Part shown: positions 43,955 through 54,065 of the stretch, in pieces
Numbering within the stretch: position 1 is the first letter of the stretch
Layout: each line of letters opens with the position of its first letter
DNA from: Mesodorylaimus sp. YZB2_4
Lineage: Eukaryota > Nematoda > Enoplea > Dorylaimida > Dorylaimidae
Assembly (NCBI GenBank): GCA_030248295.1
Contig: JASANH010001278.1
Span: 613,501 to 677,500, forward strand
Direction: 5' to 3'
Length of the DNA: 64,000 nt
The notes under the pieces: generated by a model
Databases searched by the model: none
The model's input: the letters and a program-made list of their open reading frames with translations, nothing else
Told to the model about the DNA's origin: nothing
Program-made: the position numbers and the translations under genes

Positions 43955-44325
43955 GCCCGTTTTCGCCTCTAGCCGGCCAGCAGTTAAACCTTCTAAGCGA
44001 AGCTGTGCGGGAACCAGCTCACACACCAGCATCCCTCTGCGTGTCTCCAATAGGAGCACCTGCACGCGAGGGCATCCCGCACTGGACACCGACTTCTTCC
44101 CCGATGGCGGGTTGGCTGTGAACGCTGTCGGTGTTGGACAGCCGAGACTGTCTCCTCGTTTGGCTTCCGTCTCTTCACTCGGAACACCTCAACAGCACCC
44201 GATGAAGCCTGGCGTGCAAGGTCAGCTAGGGTTTATGGTTCGCAAGCCGACCTCCATCACCGGGGATCGAACCCGGGGCGAGTGCATCACCGCGGCCGCT
44301 TCCAATAACAAACTCTGTCTGGCCA
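43955..44325 (-). mobile_element. tRNA-derived SINE, family A, copy 2
   Basis: On minus: GCGGCCGCGGTGATGCACTC (A box), GGGTTCGATCCCCGG (B box), CTTGCACGCCAGGCTTCATC, GACGGAAGCCAAACGAGGAG, GTCGGTGTCCAGT and GCAGGTGCTCCTATTGGAGA; it aligns with 22338-22742. Confidence 0.8.
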
Positions 44326-45350
44326 ATTAACATTATTATGACCAAAAAGATCATGGATAGGTAACCCAAACGTGGCGGACCTGTGCTCATCTGACTGTAA
44401 TTTGGTTCTAGCAGAAGAGTTCGAAAGGGAGGAAAATATATTTAGTGTAAAAACGACTTTGGCTTACCTTTGACCCCCCTCCCCCCTGGCGTATGACGTC
44501 GTTTTGAACGGCCTTACTCCATGTGAACGGGTTTTTAAACACCTGTAACATTTATATTTAGCCATTTTTACAATTTCGCGATGATCGAAATTTACTGTCT
44601 TCTGTGAAGTGCCAATATATTTTTTGGAGCACACGCTGCGAAGTGTTGCTAGTTCTCAGCTCGTTTCGCAATTACAGAGCTGCCAGTACCGAGTTACCTC
44701 GGAAAAGTCCACATTTTCGTTGGACCTGGACCGTTTGGAAAAATGGGGGATCTTTTGGCGCGACTGTGAGCCTTCTCGGGACCAGGCCCAAGCCCTAGGG
44801 GCCTCCCCGAGGGCTAAAAATCTTCCCCCGGGGACGAATTTGAATTACCCACAGTATCATCTGGTGTGGAAAATGTGAAGGACATAAGTGTTGGCGTGAT
44901 AGAAAATGTTTTCCTTGCAGAGTCAGACGATAAAAATGATGTTGAAGACGAAGATATCGTGCATATTGATTGAATTCGGTTATGGGCAGCATGAATATGG
45001 GAAGAGCAGTATTTGCTGGCAAGCTTTGGACTGTCTATCTTTCTAACTGATGTCTATGCGAAGAATAGTTTCTTTCTGCCATCTGGAAAATGTTTGAGTT
45101 GTATCCCCCCTCCAACGATGTTAAATTCATTTTCTCCAGTTCCAACTGTAACAACAAATCGATCAAAATCAGGTTAACTAAAAAACCGTAGCAATATCAC
45201 AATTATCTCGACCATTTCAGGCACCTAGGCACTCCTAATTCTCTCATTCTAAACTACACGACAGCATTCACTAGCACCAAAGTGATAAGGCAAGAAGAAT
45301 CTGGCATAGCATCTCTCATTTAACACACAATTCAATCACAGCCGAATCAG

Positions 45351-45884
45351 TCAACTAAACGTGTCTTGAATAACCTTCTCGTGCTCACGCTGGTGCAGTT
45401 CACCAATGGCAACAGCCACGATGGGCAACTCTGGACGACCAGCGTAGCGCAACTAAAGTGCAAAGCAGACATGATGAGTCCACAATTACGTACTGTATGC
45501 TGGGCTGCCTCCTAGATCTTCCCCTCAGCCCCTTCAACAACCACGATAGGCCTCGGTCTACTCCACCATCCGACTAAGGGTGTTAGGAAGGACTGACCAC
45601 ACCCCCGAACTTTACGATCCCCTGTGGTGGACGGGAGATATCCCAGGAACATCGATAACCGATCCCAGACCCACTCACCTGACATCCAACCAAATTTTGG
45701 AATCGAGGACGCACAAACGACCACGGGCCAGCGTTCCTAGGCTCTTCTTGCGACCACACGAAGGCTACAACACAAAATGACTGTCATATTTTGCCGCCAA
45801 TCAGCGGAAATCACACTTACACGCGGCATTCGTGTATTTACGCAATTCTTGCTGCAATTCCGAAGCTGGGAACGGGCACAAGGC
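45351..45884 (-). pseudogene. Inverted duplicate of DHTKD1 exons 18-20
   Basis: Exon equivalents on minus: 45884-45821 (exon 18), 45764-45679 (exon 19) and 45452-45351 (exon 20 with stop). Exon sequence, splice sites and the stop are kept, with only scattered changes in introns. The duplicated segment begins inside intron 17 so the first 17 exons are missing, and no start or promoter is evident. It could make at most a C-terminal fragment if fused to other exons. Antisense pairing with the DHTKD1 3' end is possible if it is transcribed. Confidence 0.9.
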
Positions 45885-46136
45885 CTAAAACAGACAAAAC
45901 GCCACTCGAACAGTTCTCACGACACAGCAAACTTTTAACACCGCCGGACGCTTCTGCAATGGAATGCAAATTATCCCCTCCGCGATTTCTACACCCACAA
46001 CTGTCAGTTTGTACCCATACCGAGTAGGTTATGGCAGGGGCTCTCATGCGGGACCTAGGGTTCAGTTTTGTTTAACATTCCCAAGTAATCTATCAGCACC
46101 ATCACGCCATTATTCACAGCACTGCGTACTATTCCG

Positions 46137-47690
46137 CCAAATAAGAAGTATCTGGTAAAAAAACTACCGAAATTGTGGTAGAGATTATGACTAGGGAAAC
46201 GAGCTTTTCTGTGAGTCAAACGATTCACGCTCTTGCTGAGAACAGAAGGGCAAGCAACCGAGGCATTGTCACTCTTATTATCAGTCAGTCACCATTTTGT
46301 TATAAAGGTGTGCCCATCCCAATAGGTCTTGGCTAGAAGGCTTGGCCCTATTGTGCTTTGACGAAAAACTCTTTCCGGGACACTGAATGGCATCGAAGGG
46401 CACCAGATACAGCACCCTAGAATCGAGAGGCGGACGTCAAACCAACAGCAGACTGGCTCCAAAAAACTGTTTTCAAAAAATCCTTTTTCTGACTTCGCCA
46501 CGTGGCAAAGAATCTCCTAGCGGAGACGTCAGTGTGAAGATGCTGTGTGGGTTTGACGCTGTTATCGTGACTGCGGCCAAACAAGTTCACACTGGTTTAG
46601 CATATAGCTTGGCCTACCGCTTTTGTTAGACAAGGTACAAGATTTGGGCAGGCATTCATAAGGCAGGCATCAAATCACATCCGCTGCGCCTTATTGAGTA
46701 TACTCGCAGAGGCAAAGAACAACAGCCCCGTGAAAACAATGGCCAGGTACACTAAATTATCAACCTTGGCGGCCACACAATTTGTTCGAACCTTGTGTGT
46801 GTGTGTTCGAGCCCGACTTATGTCTTTTTATGATGTCTTAAAGCCCCATCTTTACAAAATTGGTTTTCATACATATATTTCTTTTTTTGAAAATCATCTT
46901 TTTTGGGGAGAAAAAAGGAGGAAAGAAAAAAAGAGAGAGGAGGAGGAGACTACATATACGCATTCCATAATGATTCGAATTGGCACGCACTCCAAAAAGA
47001 TTGAGCCATGTGCCATGCACGCAAAAGATATTGCTTTAGCACAAACTCAATTGCGATAGCGGTGAGTTCGCGCCGGCTTGAGTGTATGTAATACTTGGCA
47101 AGCAGTACAACGGTGTTAAGTCGTTTACGAGCGTCGGAGAGCTGTGGCTGAACGAGCTCGAACGTTTTTGGCTACAAGTGCTTCATGTTTTTGCAAATAT
47201 GGTTCTTATAGATTGAGAAAGTCATCAGTTCTTATCATCGGATGGTCTGTCGGGATCTCAGTGCGAAATCTCAGTGTGTCAGGCTTCTATGAATTGTTAT
47301 CGATGTTTTTATTGTCCAGGTTTTGCCATTGATTTTGTGTTGATTCATGTGAACTTTAAATTCTGATTCGCTTTTCTTTCGTTTTCGATACATTGCGCCT
47401 GTCCGTGCTTGCCGTACATGAGCCACCAACCACCTCACCCCCCCCCCCCCCCGCAGGTGCAGGTAGCAAAAACGTGAGTGTTACGATGAGTGACTGGACG
47501 AATACACAAGGATGCAAATGGGACTGCATTTGCTCTGACGCTGGGAAGCCCCTGCAACATGAAAATCACCTACAACTGCACCACGCATGAGTAAAAGTTA
47601 TTTCCAAGCATACAGTTAAAGGCGGGAACTTCTTCTGTACGGAGCTTGCGTCAACCGAGGGACTAGACGATAAATTCGTTTTTTTTGGTT
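46137..47690 (+). repeat. Segmental duplication, copy 2, right flank
   Basis: Direct repeat of 58190-59762 (offset 12063-12071). It includes an 80-codon frame at 46387 (MASKGTRYSTLESRGGR) and a possible exon at about 47460-47590 after an acceptor CCCCCGCAG, ending in CKWDCICSDAGKPLQ then HLQLHHA, a degenerate Cys/His finger. Neither is a supported gene alone. A purine-rich tract lies at 46905-46950. Confidence 0.85.
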
Positions 47691-48021
47691 CTCCAACCCA
47701 ACCACAGGTGCGAAAAAGTATTGGTATTTCTAAACAAAATCTGTCATCAGACAAAGAAAAGGTTAGCCCAGCCAAATTGTGGAAAGATTTAGATTGGAAT
47801 GCGCAATTGAGTTTCATGACCTTGCATCCTTGGAAGAGTGAATCTTTTGTGCAGGCCTTAAATGCATTTCAACGATGTTGGGCAAAAGCAAATGGCATCA
47901 TGACTTATGCTCAGCGACATCATCAAAATACAGCACAGTAATTGGAAATGCAGAAAACGTTGTTGCACAAACATGCACGAACAACAGCTCATTTCGCGAA
48001 TCCAGGACACATTTCTACATT
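47691..48021. other. Spacer 3' of the protease gene
   Basis: A 77-codon plus frame (47708-47941, MRKSIGISKQNLSS) follows a CCACAG acceptor-like site. It has no motif and is not supported as a gene. Confidence 0.4.
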
Positions 48022-49588
48022 TTACCCGCAAGTCCTAGCTCTTCCGCATCGATTACATTGAGCCGAACCGAGTTTACGGCTGTTAACAATGTCTCTTATC
48101 CAACGATCGATAGCCAACACGGAAGTGTGCACATCGATAGCTGGTACTCCATCTCGGAAGTAACCTTCGCATATGATGCCGTACAGTATCCACTGCATAG
48201 TCGCGTGATCTTTGCACATGAGCAGTCCACCAGAGTCGCCCTAAACGAAACTAACTTAAAGGATTGGGTGCTAATTATTATAATTTCAATGAGCCGTGTG
48301 GCTGATGCCGTTTAGTGGATGAGTACAAATCATTGTGCTGAAATAATTCCTGCTCCACGTGTAGGACAATCCGAACAGCCTGTGCACGAGATAATAACTT
48401 TCATTCACGCAGGACGCTTTCGATCGAATATAGTGGCGAGCATGGCGTACAGTCATGCTCAAATTTTTTGGCTCGACGGGATGACCGAACACTAAAAATG
48501 CACACTGTCGCCTTCGCCATTATTCATTTTTGATTGGGCTATTCGGTCTCTCATATCTCCCGCCCCCTGAGTGAGCTGGTTACTCACTCTGCGGTTATTA
48601 ATTTTCACGCTGGGCCCACAAAAACCATTGGAAACAGATTATTGTTCTGTACAGCTCGTCCTGCAGTGTTCGAAAACAGTAAAGTTAATAATTATGTCAA
48701 CAATACACGTCGAGGACTATTGATATCCAGAAATTACGAAATCTGCTTAGAAAAATTGGGGGGGGGGGGGGCTGAGATGTTTTTGAGCGATCCAACATGC
48801 GGTTTAATGAAGGGGAGTAGCATTAAAATGGGCTATGCATGCACTAAAGTAGTGCCCCCACCCCCCCCCTCCCCGGGTCAGAGTGGACAGTTGATGCACA
48901 CTGTTTGGTATAACATTAAGCAACTTACTGTAACCCCATCCGGCCACATAGCACTGATCCGTTCGTTGATCGGGAAGAAATTTTTTGCCAACCGGCAAGC
49001 AAATAGGCCCCATTTGCTTGCTGATTCGCACAAGCGGAAACACTCTCATTAGTGCAACGTCATATCCTGCAGGATATTGGATGTTATAAATATTAGGTTG
49101 CAAAAATCTGATTCTGTAATTCGGATGCACGGTGATGCTTTGAGGGAACAGACTAATGATTTCTCTCGGCAGGTAGTCAGTGATGGCACGAGTGTCGTGA
49201 ACACCAGCGTACAGTTTCAAATTGTGATTAGGCACCTCGTAGGTCGTGTTGGTCACGTTGTTGTACCTGAAGACACAATGTGCTGCGGTCAGGACGATAT
49301 CGCTGAGTTGGGACGAATTGCACACTTCCACCAAGACTGCCCCGCATTCGTGCGAACCAGGAACGATCAACTTAATCATCCAAGGCCATTCATGAGCTTC
49401 AGTCGGTTCACGGGGATCGTGGATGTGTCCTCTTTGCGTTGGATAAAACATGTTCTTAATTTTGTGACCACAAGTGCCTACTTCCCGAGTTTCCTTAAAA
49501 ATTGGCGTGTCATCGTTGGTTTGTACATCTTCCATGACTTTGATACCTGAACTAGACAAAGGAGTAGAAGACATTTTAAAAACCACAT
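48022..49588 (-). CDS. Secreted chymotrypsin-like serine protease, atypical
   Basis: Exons 49588-49547, 49493-48929, 48491-48295 (3' end uncertain) and 48240-48022 give 340 aa. Exon 1 is a signal peptide, MWFLKCLLLLCLVQ, spliced in phase 0 over a 53-nt intron. Catalytic His lies in LTAAHC (about 86), Asp in YDVALMRV (about 159) and Ser in GDSGGLL (about 271). VGTCGH, WPWMIKL, GPICLPV, CYVAGWGY and the final helix AIDRWIRDIV also fit S1 proteases. Odd points: the IVGG activation site reads HIHDPREP after a possible RG cleavage; Cys191 and Cys220 both appear to be missing; and no GT donor follows exon 3, so a GC donor (ACG|GCTCAT, 54-nt intron) must be assumed to avoid stops. Intron 3 holds duplicated blocks. 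Exons 3-4 are copied at 37899-38364. Activity is uncertain; the fold assignment is firm. Confidence 0.85.
48545..48757 (+). repeat. 213-bp duplicated block inside protease intron 3
   Basis: Direct copy of 51964-52177 (GGTCTCTCATATCTCCCGCC ... GAAATCTGCTTAGAAAAATT) with about three substitutions. Absent from the truncated protease copy at 37.6-38.4 kb. Confidence 0.85.
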
Positions 49589-50698
49589 CGCTAGAGGAAC
49601 GCGGAAGGTCAGCAGGGCATGCAGTTCAACCTGACGGCTTGGGATCACTGAAGCTGAAATGAAAAATTTTTGTATAATCAAGTCAGAGACGTTATGTCTG
49701 CTTTCTTGCTCACTGCGCTTTTAAGACATGACATTGCAATTCATTCAGTATGGCATGCGACCATGCAAATAGTAGTTGCGAGCATGAAAACAATATTGGT
49801 TCACGCTCTTGGTGATGTTCCTGATGTGTAAACGACACTGGTACATTCTGGGGGGGGGAGGGGGTTATGGTTTTGTGACTCCCTGTTTGCCACATTTTTC
49901 GCAAATATACAGTAGCTGGCATCAGCGCGCTAAGTTAGGACAAGTTTGTAGATAAAAGAAGATGCATATCTATCCGACAAACACGAAAATTAAGACAGGT
50001 TTTCTGGTAGATTCGACCCAATCGGCTGAAAAGTAGAAAAGTGAAAAATGTGATTTTCCCAATTCGGGGTCTCATTATATGGGCTAATCGAGGTCCTATT
50101 GAAGGTCTTCTGACTGAAATTCGATCGGCTCAAAGACACTTTCTTCATGAGATATCAAATTTATATGGTTTTAAAGCGACCAAAAATGGGGCTTCAGCGA
50201 TATTGATCATCAAAAATCAACTCAAGTTAGACTGAGCCAGCTTTTGTAGCCAAACCAGAACCCAAACCAGACCAGGTGGCTGTTTTCGGTATTGGCTGCT
50301 TTTAGATGAAAATCATCTCTCTTCCGCTCGATTTACTATGGTTTCTCCTGATTTTTCCAAAAATTCGAATTTCGCGGTCTTTTTTGTTTTAAAAGTCGGG
50401 TATAAGGAATTAGCAGACGCCGTTGGGAACATTGAAAATTATATTCATTTTCGCGTCGAATGATGCGTCGTAGGCCGATCTAGCTTTCAAAGTTGATGTT
50501 CCCCCATCGACCCACAGGGTCGACTGGAAAAGTCACATTTTTCACTTCGCCGACTCCAGGTCGTTTGTACCGCAAACCCAGTCTCAAAGACGGCAGAATA
50601 GAGAAACAATTAATGGTATTAAGATTGCTGTAGATGATCTAATTGTCTTTTCGCAGCTCGAGGTCGTGGTAGAAAGATGTGGCTCGGCTTTTTACATA
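49589..50698. other. Intergenic, nothing recognised
   Basis: Promoter side of the protease. No TATA box is evident near 49620-49660 and there are only short frames. Confidence 0.5.
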
Positions 50699-51721
50699 CA
50701 GTCGACCTCGGATAATTGCAACCTCTCGGGACGCCAAAAAGAGTTTCAGTTACCCGATATTGCAATTACGCGAAGTTTTCTATGCTTTCCGCACATAAGT
50801 CACTACCAATCTTTATCAATGCTTTAAAAAATGTTTTTTTCTTCAGGGAAACAACATTTTCTTGGTCACATTAGTTTTGACTAATCAAGTACAACCGGAA
50901 TCTCTCCCTCACCAATCTTACAGCAAAAAACAGCAATTTTGCGCTGTCGATGATGAATGACAAAGCTTTTTTCATCCAAACAGTCGAGTCCACTTATAGT
51001 CACACCGGATAAGGTCACACTCCGGTCATTATCACAGGTTTTGAATGTCCTAAATTTTCCGCTCAATTTTGCCCAGTCCGCTTACTGTCACAAATTTCTG
51101 TACTAGGGAAATTGGGATCAGAAAAGTGCCACATTTACACCCTTGGCAGACTAAAAGAAGCGCAACATCGTCAAAAACTAGGATTTTTACAATACAACGC
51201 GCAAACTTTGTGGCATGGCACCTTGTGCTTCAGCTTTGATTTGCCTGACTCGCATAATTTAACCTTCCTTAACTACAAAAGCTGTTTGAAAAAGCGCCTA
51301 AGCGTCTTTAAAATGGTTAGGACAACACGAAAATGGTATGATTTAGCGAGAAAAAGGCGAAAAATTCAGTTTTTACGATTTTAGAGGGTATTTAGGTTTA
51401 GTCACAGCCCGGATATTACCACATTTTCTTCCCGTCCAGGCGGACTCGACTGTATCCTCGATTTCATGAAAAGCAGTATAGCAAACACCTAACCGCCTAG
51501 GCCAAATTGCGGGAAGTCAATTGCAAGAGAAAAATTGCAAATATGCGTTTAGTAAAATGCACCTAGGGTGTAAAGAAGCGTTGCAATTAAGCGAAGTTGC
51601 AAATATCCGAGGTGTAGTTATCCGAGGCTGACATACTGCACATTAAAATCATAGGACAAAAAATCGCGGAATGAGAACTTGTTGCAATTATGCGGACTTT
51701 GCAATTATCTGAGGTCGACTG
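50699..51721. mobile_element. Tc1/mariner-pogo-type non-autonomous element, TA target site
   Basis: Ends CAGTCGACCTCGGATAATTG and CAATTATCTGAGGTCGACTG, flanked by TA at 50697-50698 and 51722-51723. Subterminal GCAATTA.GCG repeats occur (50760, 51580-51600, 51680). There is no transposase. Another element is nested at 50981-51452. Confidence 0.8.
50981..51452. mobile_element. Second MITE nested in the first
   Basis: Ends CAGTCGAGTCCACTTATAGT and GGCGGACTCGACTG, with internal TC.ACA(C/T).CC..TTA repeats near 51015 and 51080. TA follows the right end; the left flank is AA, so the duplication is imperfect. The 90-codon frame inside (51112-51384) has no motif. Confidence 0.6.
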
Positions 51722-51784
51722 TACCTCCAACTTTGCGATGTCTTGGACTAAACAAAACTTGCGAGCGCTTTTACCCGTGGTCTT

Positions 51785-52177
51785 CGGATCTGGCATGATT
51801 GAACCACTTTGATCTGATCTGCAGGTACAAGCATTCTTGACGGTCGGGAGATGGAACTCCTGGCTTGCTTGGTGAGGTCAATTACTTCAGTTGATTTTTC
51901 AGCGTCTGGAATATTAGAGAGACTTGCCTTACCTCCAGTCGGAGTTTTTTGTCCCAGAGACTTCGGTCTCTCATATCTCCCGCCCCCTGAGTGAGCTGGT
52001 TACTCACTCTGCGGTTATGAATTTTCACGCTGGGCCTACAAAAACCATTGGAAGCAGATTATTGTTCTGTACAGCTCGTCCTGCAGTGTTCGAAAACAGT
52101 AAAGTTAATAATTATGTCAACAATACACGTCGAGGACTATTGATATCCAGAAATTACGAAATCTGCTTAGAAAAATT
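51785..52177 (+). repeat. Source-like copy of the duplicated blocks of the protease region
   Basis: 51785-51990 is the inverted partner of 37434-37640 and 51964-52177 the direct partner of 48545-48757. Here the two blocks are contiguous, so this is the likely ancestral arrangement. The frame 51924-52187 is open but unsupported. Confidence 0.75.
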
Positions 52178-53084
52178 CGGTATTTAACCAACTGAACTGT
52201 ATCTTTCTTGCATTTTCGGACGTGTTATTTACGTGTGCCCTGCAAAAATTTTGCTTATTTTGCTACTGTACATGAACTCCGTGAGCGCGGATTCTTCTTT
52301 CCCTCCTCCTACATCGTGACAATGCGCATGCAGTGCGACACGTCACAGCTGTCGCACACTACTACTTGGTGGAGCTGTGCGTTAGGTGCTTGGTGTTTTT
52401 CTTGGGCTTACGCAGCAAGCACAAACACAACGCAGTTTGTGAGGTTCGACCCAGATTTACGAAAATGAGTGAGTCCTGTTTATATACTGTAGCCAAGACC
52501 CTCTTAAAGAGTCGAAGTTATTTAAAAGTGTGAGAATCAGTGTTACTGCGATCAATATCATGCCTTCTAGAACCAGCATCGCTAACTATTTATTTCAGCA
52601 GAAGCTAGATATATTGCTATTGTTACAGAAGAGATGAAAAACTAGCCTCGAGCATGTCCAACATACAGTGCACGATATGGTTTCCGTTGTGCAGCGAAGT
52701 AGTTCAAAGATTTCTTGGCAGGAAAGAGCCTTTGGCAAAACCTTGATTCAATCTCTCCATCAGAGAAATCATTACTGCTGGCTATTTGGCACAAGATGGT
52801 GAGCAGCGACGTCTGAAACGGCGGTGCAAAATGAAAATTGCCTGTCTTATGTCCAGAAAGTGAGTGAGTTTAGAATAAGTTCGATCCTGGAAAAGAGCTC
52901 GCTTCGGATCTGGTGCAGTTTTGTCTGAGAACTTTATAACTCACCATCTGTCCGCCTGATTTGACTCGGCTCTCTATTTTCTGAAAAAATCTTGTCAAGT
53001 ACTGTAAGTCCACTAGGGTGTCTTTTAGGCCCATTCACTAATTTTTCTGTAGATAAAATTTGTCCGCTTGTTTTGTGCATAACT
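52178..53084. other. Upstream region of the serpentine receptor
   Basis: No gene supported. An acceptor-like TTTTTCTGTAG lies at 53042-53052, about 30 bases before the receptor ATG, possibly for a 5' UTR intron or trans-splicing. Confidence 0.4.
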
Positions 53085-54065
53085 ATGAACAACTCGACCC
53101 AAATCCTGGACCAAATCTCTCTCTTATCATTATCTCAGCAGGCATCCAACAATTTAGTGATGATCCTAGCATATCCTCTCGTATTCACAACAAACTTCTT
53201 TCTCATTATTACAATCCTCTGCACAAAATCTTTGAGGACAAATAAAAGCCAGCTTATGATAATGAGCCACGGTATCGTTGAGATCCTGCAATATACTACA
53301 TTTTTTGGTGTCAGTTTGAAAAGATATTTGCTTTTTTTGTATAACATTCCCGAAACTACAACACAAAAAATCTGCTTTTTCAACCAAGGCCCTCAACATT
53401 TTGGCGGTACTCTCACAGAAATAATAGTTTTAAATTTAGCCATTGATCGAGTTTTGTGCGTAGTTCTGCCACTTTATTATAAATCTTGCAAAACATCAAG
53501 ATATGTGGGCTTATTTAATATAATTCCCTGGTGTATTTGTTCGGCACAAATCACAGTCGCCTACTGGACGCTCGACCACGACCTTGTTGTCCCAGTTTGT
53601 ACTCGTGCCACTAGTTTTAATCAGAATTATATCCGTTTCCACACAGTCGAATTGAACCTTATCCTTGCCATGATAACAACCATGTACCTAAGCTTAGTTA
53701 CGATCATGTATCTTCGGTACAGAAAGGCGGACCTGAACACTGAAACACAGAAAAGTTTGTGGAGACGTCAGATGGATTTCGATATTTTTATCGCCACAGT
53801 AGTTGTAGGCGTTATTTGCGTATTTTTTTATGGTTCTAATATTGTTATGATATCAGCCATATCAAATCTCAGTCTTGTAGCAAAACTTTCAGTTTTAACG
53901 AGCGTTTTTAATTGTATCAATTCATCCTCGCATTTCTTTGTTTATCTGAAAGTAAATCGAAAATTTCGATCAGCTTTCAGAAAAGTGGTTTGTAGAAGGG
54001 ATAAGAACAAGGTGATCGGAGTGAATATCAGTTCGAACAGAAGTGGACGAAGTGATAAAGCTTGA
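53085..54065 (+). CDS. Serpentine (7TM) G-protein-coupled receptor
   Basis: A single-exon receptor of 326 aa from the ATG at 53085. The frame is open to an ATG at 52992, but that extension reads across an acceptor-like site and adds a non-membrane leader, and MNNSTQ puts a glycosylation site at the N terminus. TM1 about 24-46, TM2 about 57-78, a Cys at 97 before TM3, TM3 ending LNLAIDRVLCVVLPLYY (IDR in place of DRY, about 120-122), TM4 with Trp, a Cys in the second outer loop (VPVCTRAT), TM5, a basic third loop KSLWRRQMD, TM6, and TM7 with SSSHFFVYLKVNRKF leading into helix 8. The IDR and P-L-Y-Y pattern fits nematode chemoreceptors of the srsx or related type. Probably a chemosensory neuron receptor with unknown ligand; expression is inference. 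Confidence 0.85.
   Translation: MNNSTQILDQISLLSLSQQASNNLVMILAYPLVFTTNFFLIITILCTKSLRTNKSQLMIMSHGIVEILQYTTFFGVSLKRYLLFLYNIPETTTQKICFFNQGPQHFGGTLTEIIVLNLAIDRVLCVVLPLYYKSCKTSRYVGLFNIIPWCICSAQITVAYWTLDHDLVVPVCTRATSFNQNYIRFHTVELNLILAMITTMYLSLVTIMYLRYRKADLNTETQKSLWRRQMDFDIFIATVVVGVICVFFYGSNIVMISAISNLSLVAKLSVLTSVFNCINSSSHFFVYLKVNRKFRSAFRKVVCRRDKNKVIGVNISSNRSGRSDKA

Larger units (their letters stand above)
41643..46136 (-). repeat. Segmental duplication, copy 2, distal part with 2.8-kb extra block
   Basis: 41643-42073 and 44866-46136 are the inverted partner of 34178-35900. The block 42073-44866 interrupts this at the poly(C)/poly(G) run seen at 35485. The block holds SINE C, a 16-bp tandem repeat, a receptor fragment and SINE A. 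In the third copy (55408-59762) this whole distal part is absent and replaced by about 360 bp (57833-58190). Confidence 0.85.

Noticed and set aside
48804..49586. Single 260-codon protease frame starting MVFKMSSTPLSS
   Set aside because: The start lies out of frame with the signal peptide at 49588 and reads through an intron; the C-terminal part after GWGY reads into intron 3. The spliced model has signal peptide, triad and stop.
51112..51384. 90-codon ORF as a transposase remnant
   Set aside because: Lies within a MITE and shows no helix-turn-helix or DDE motif.
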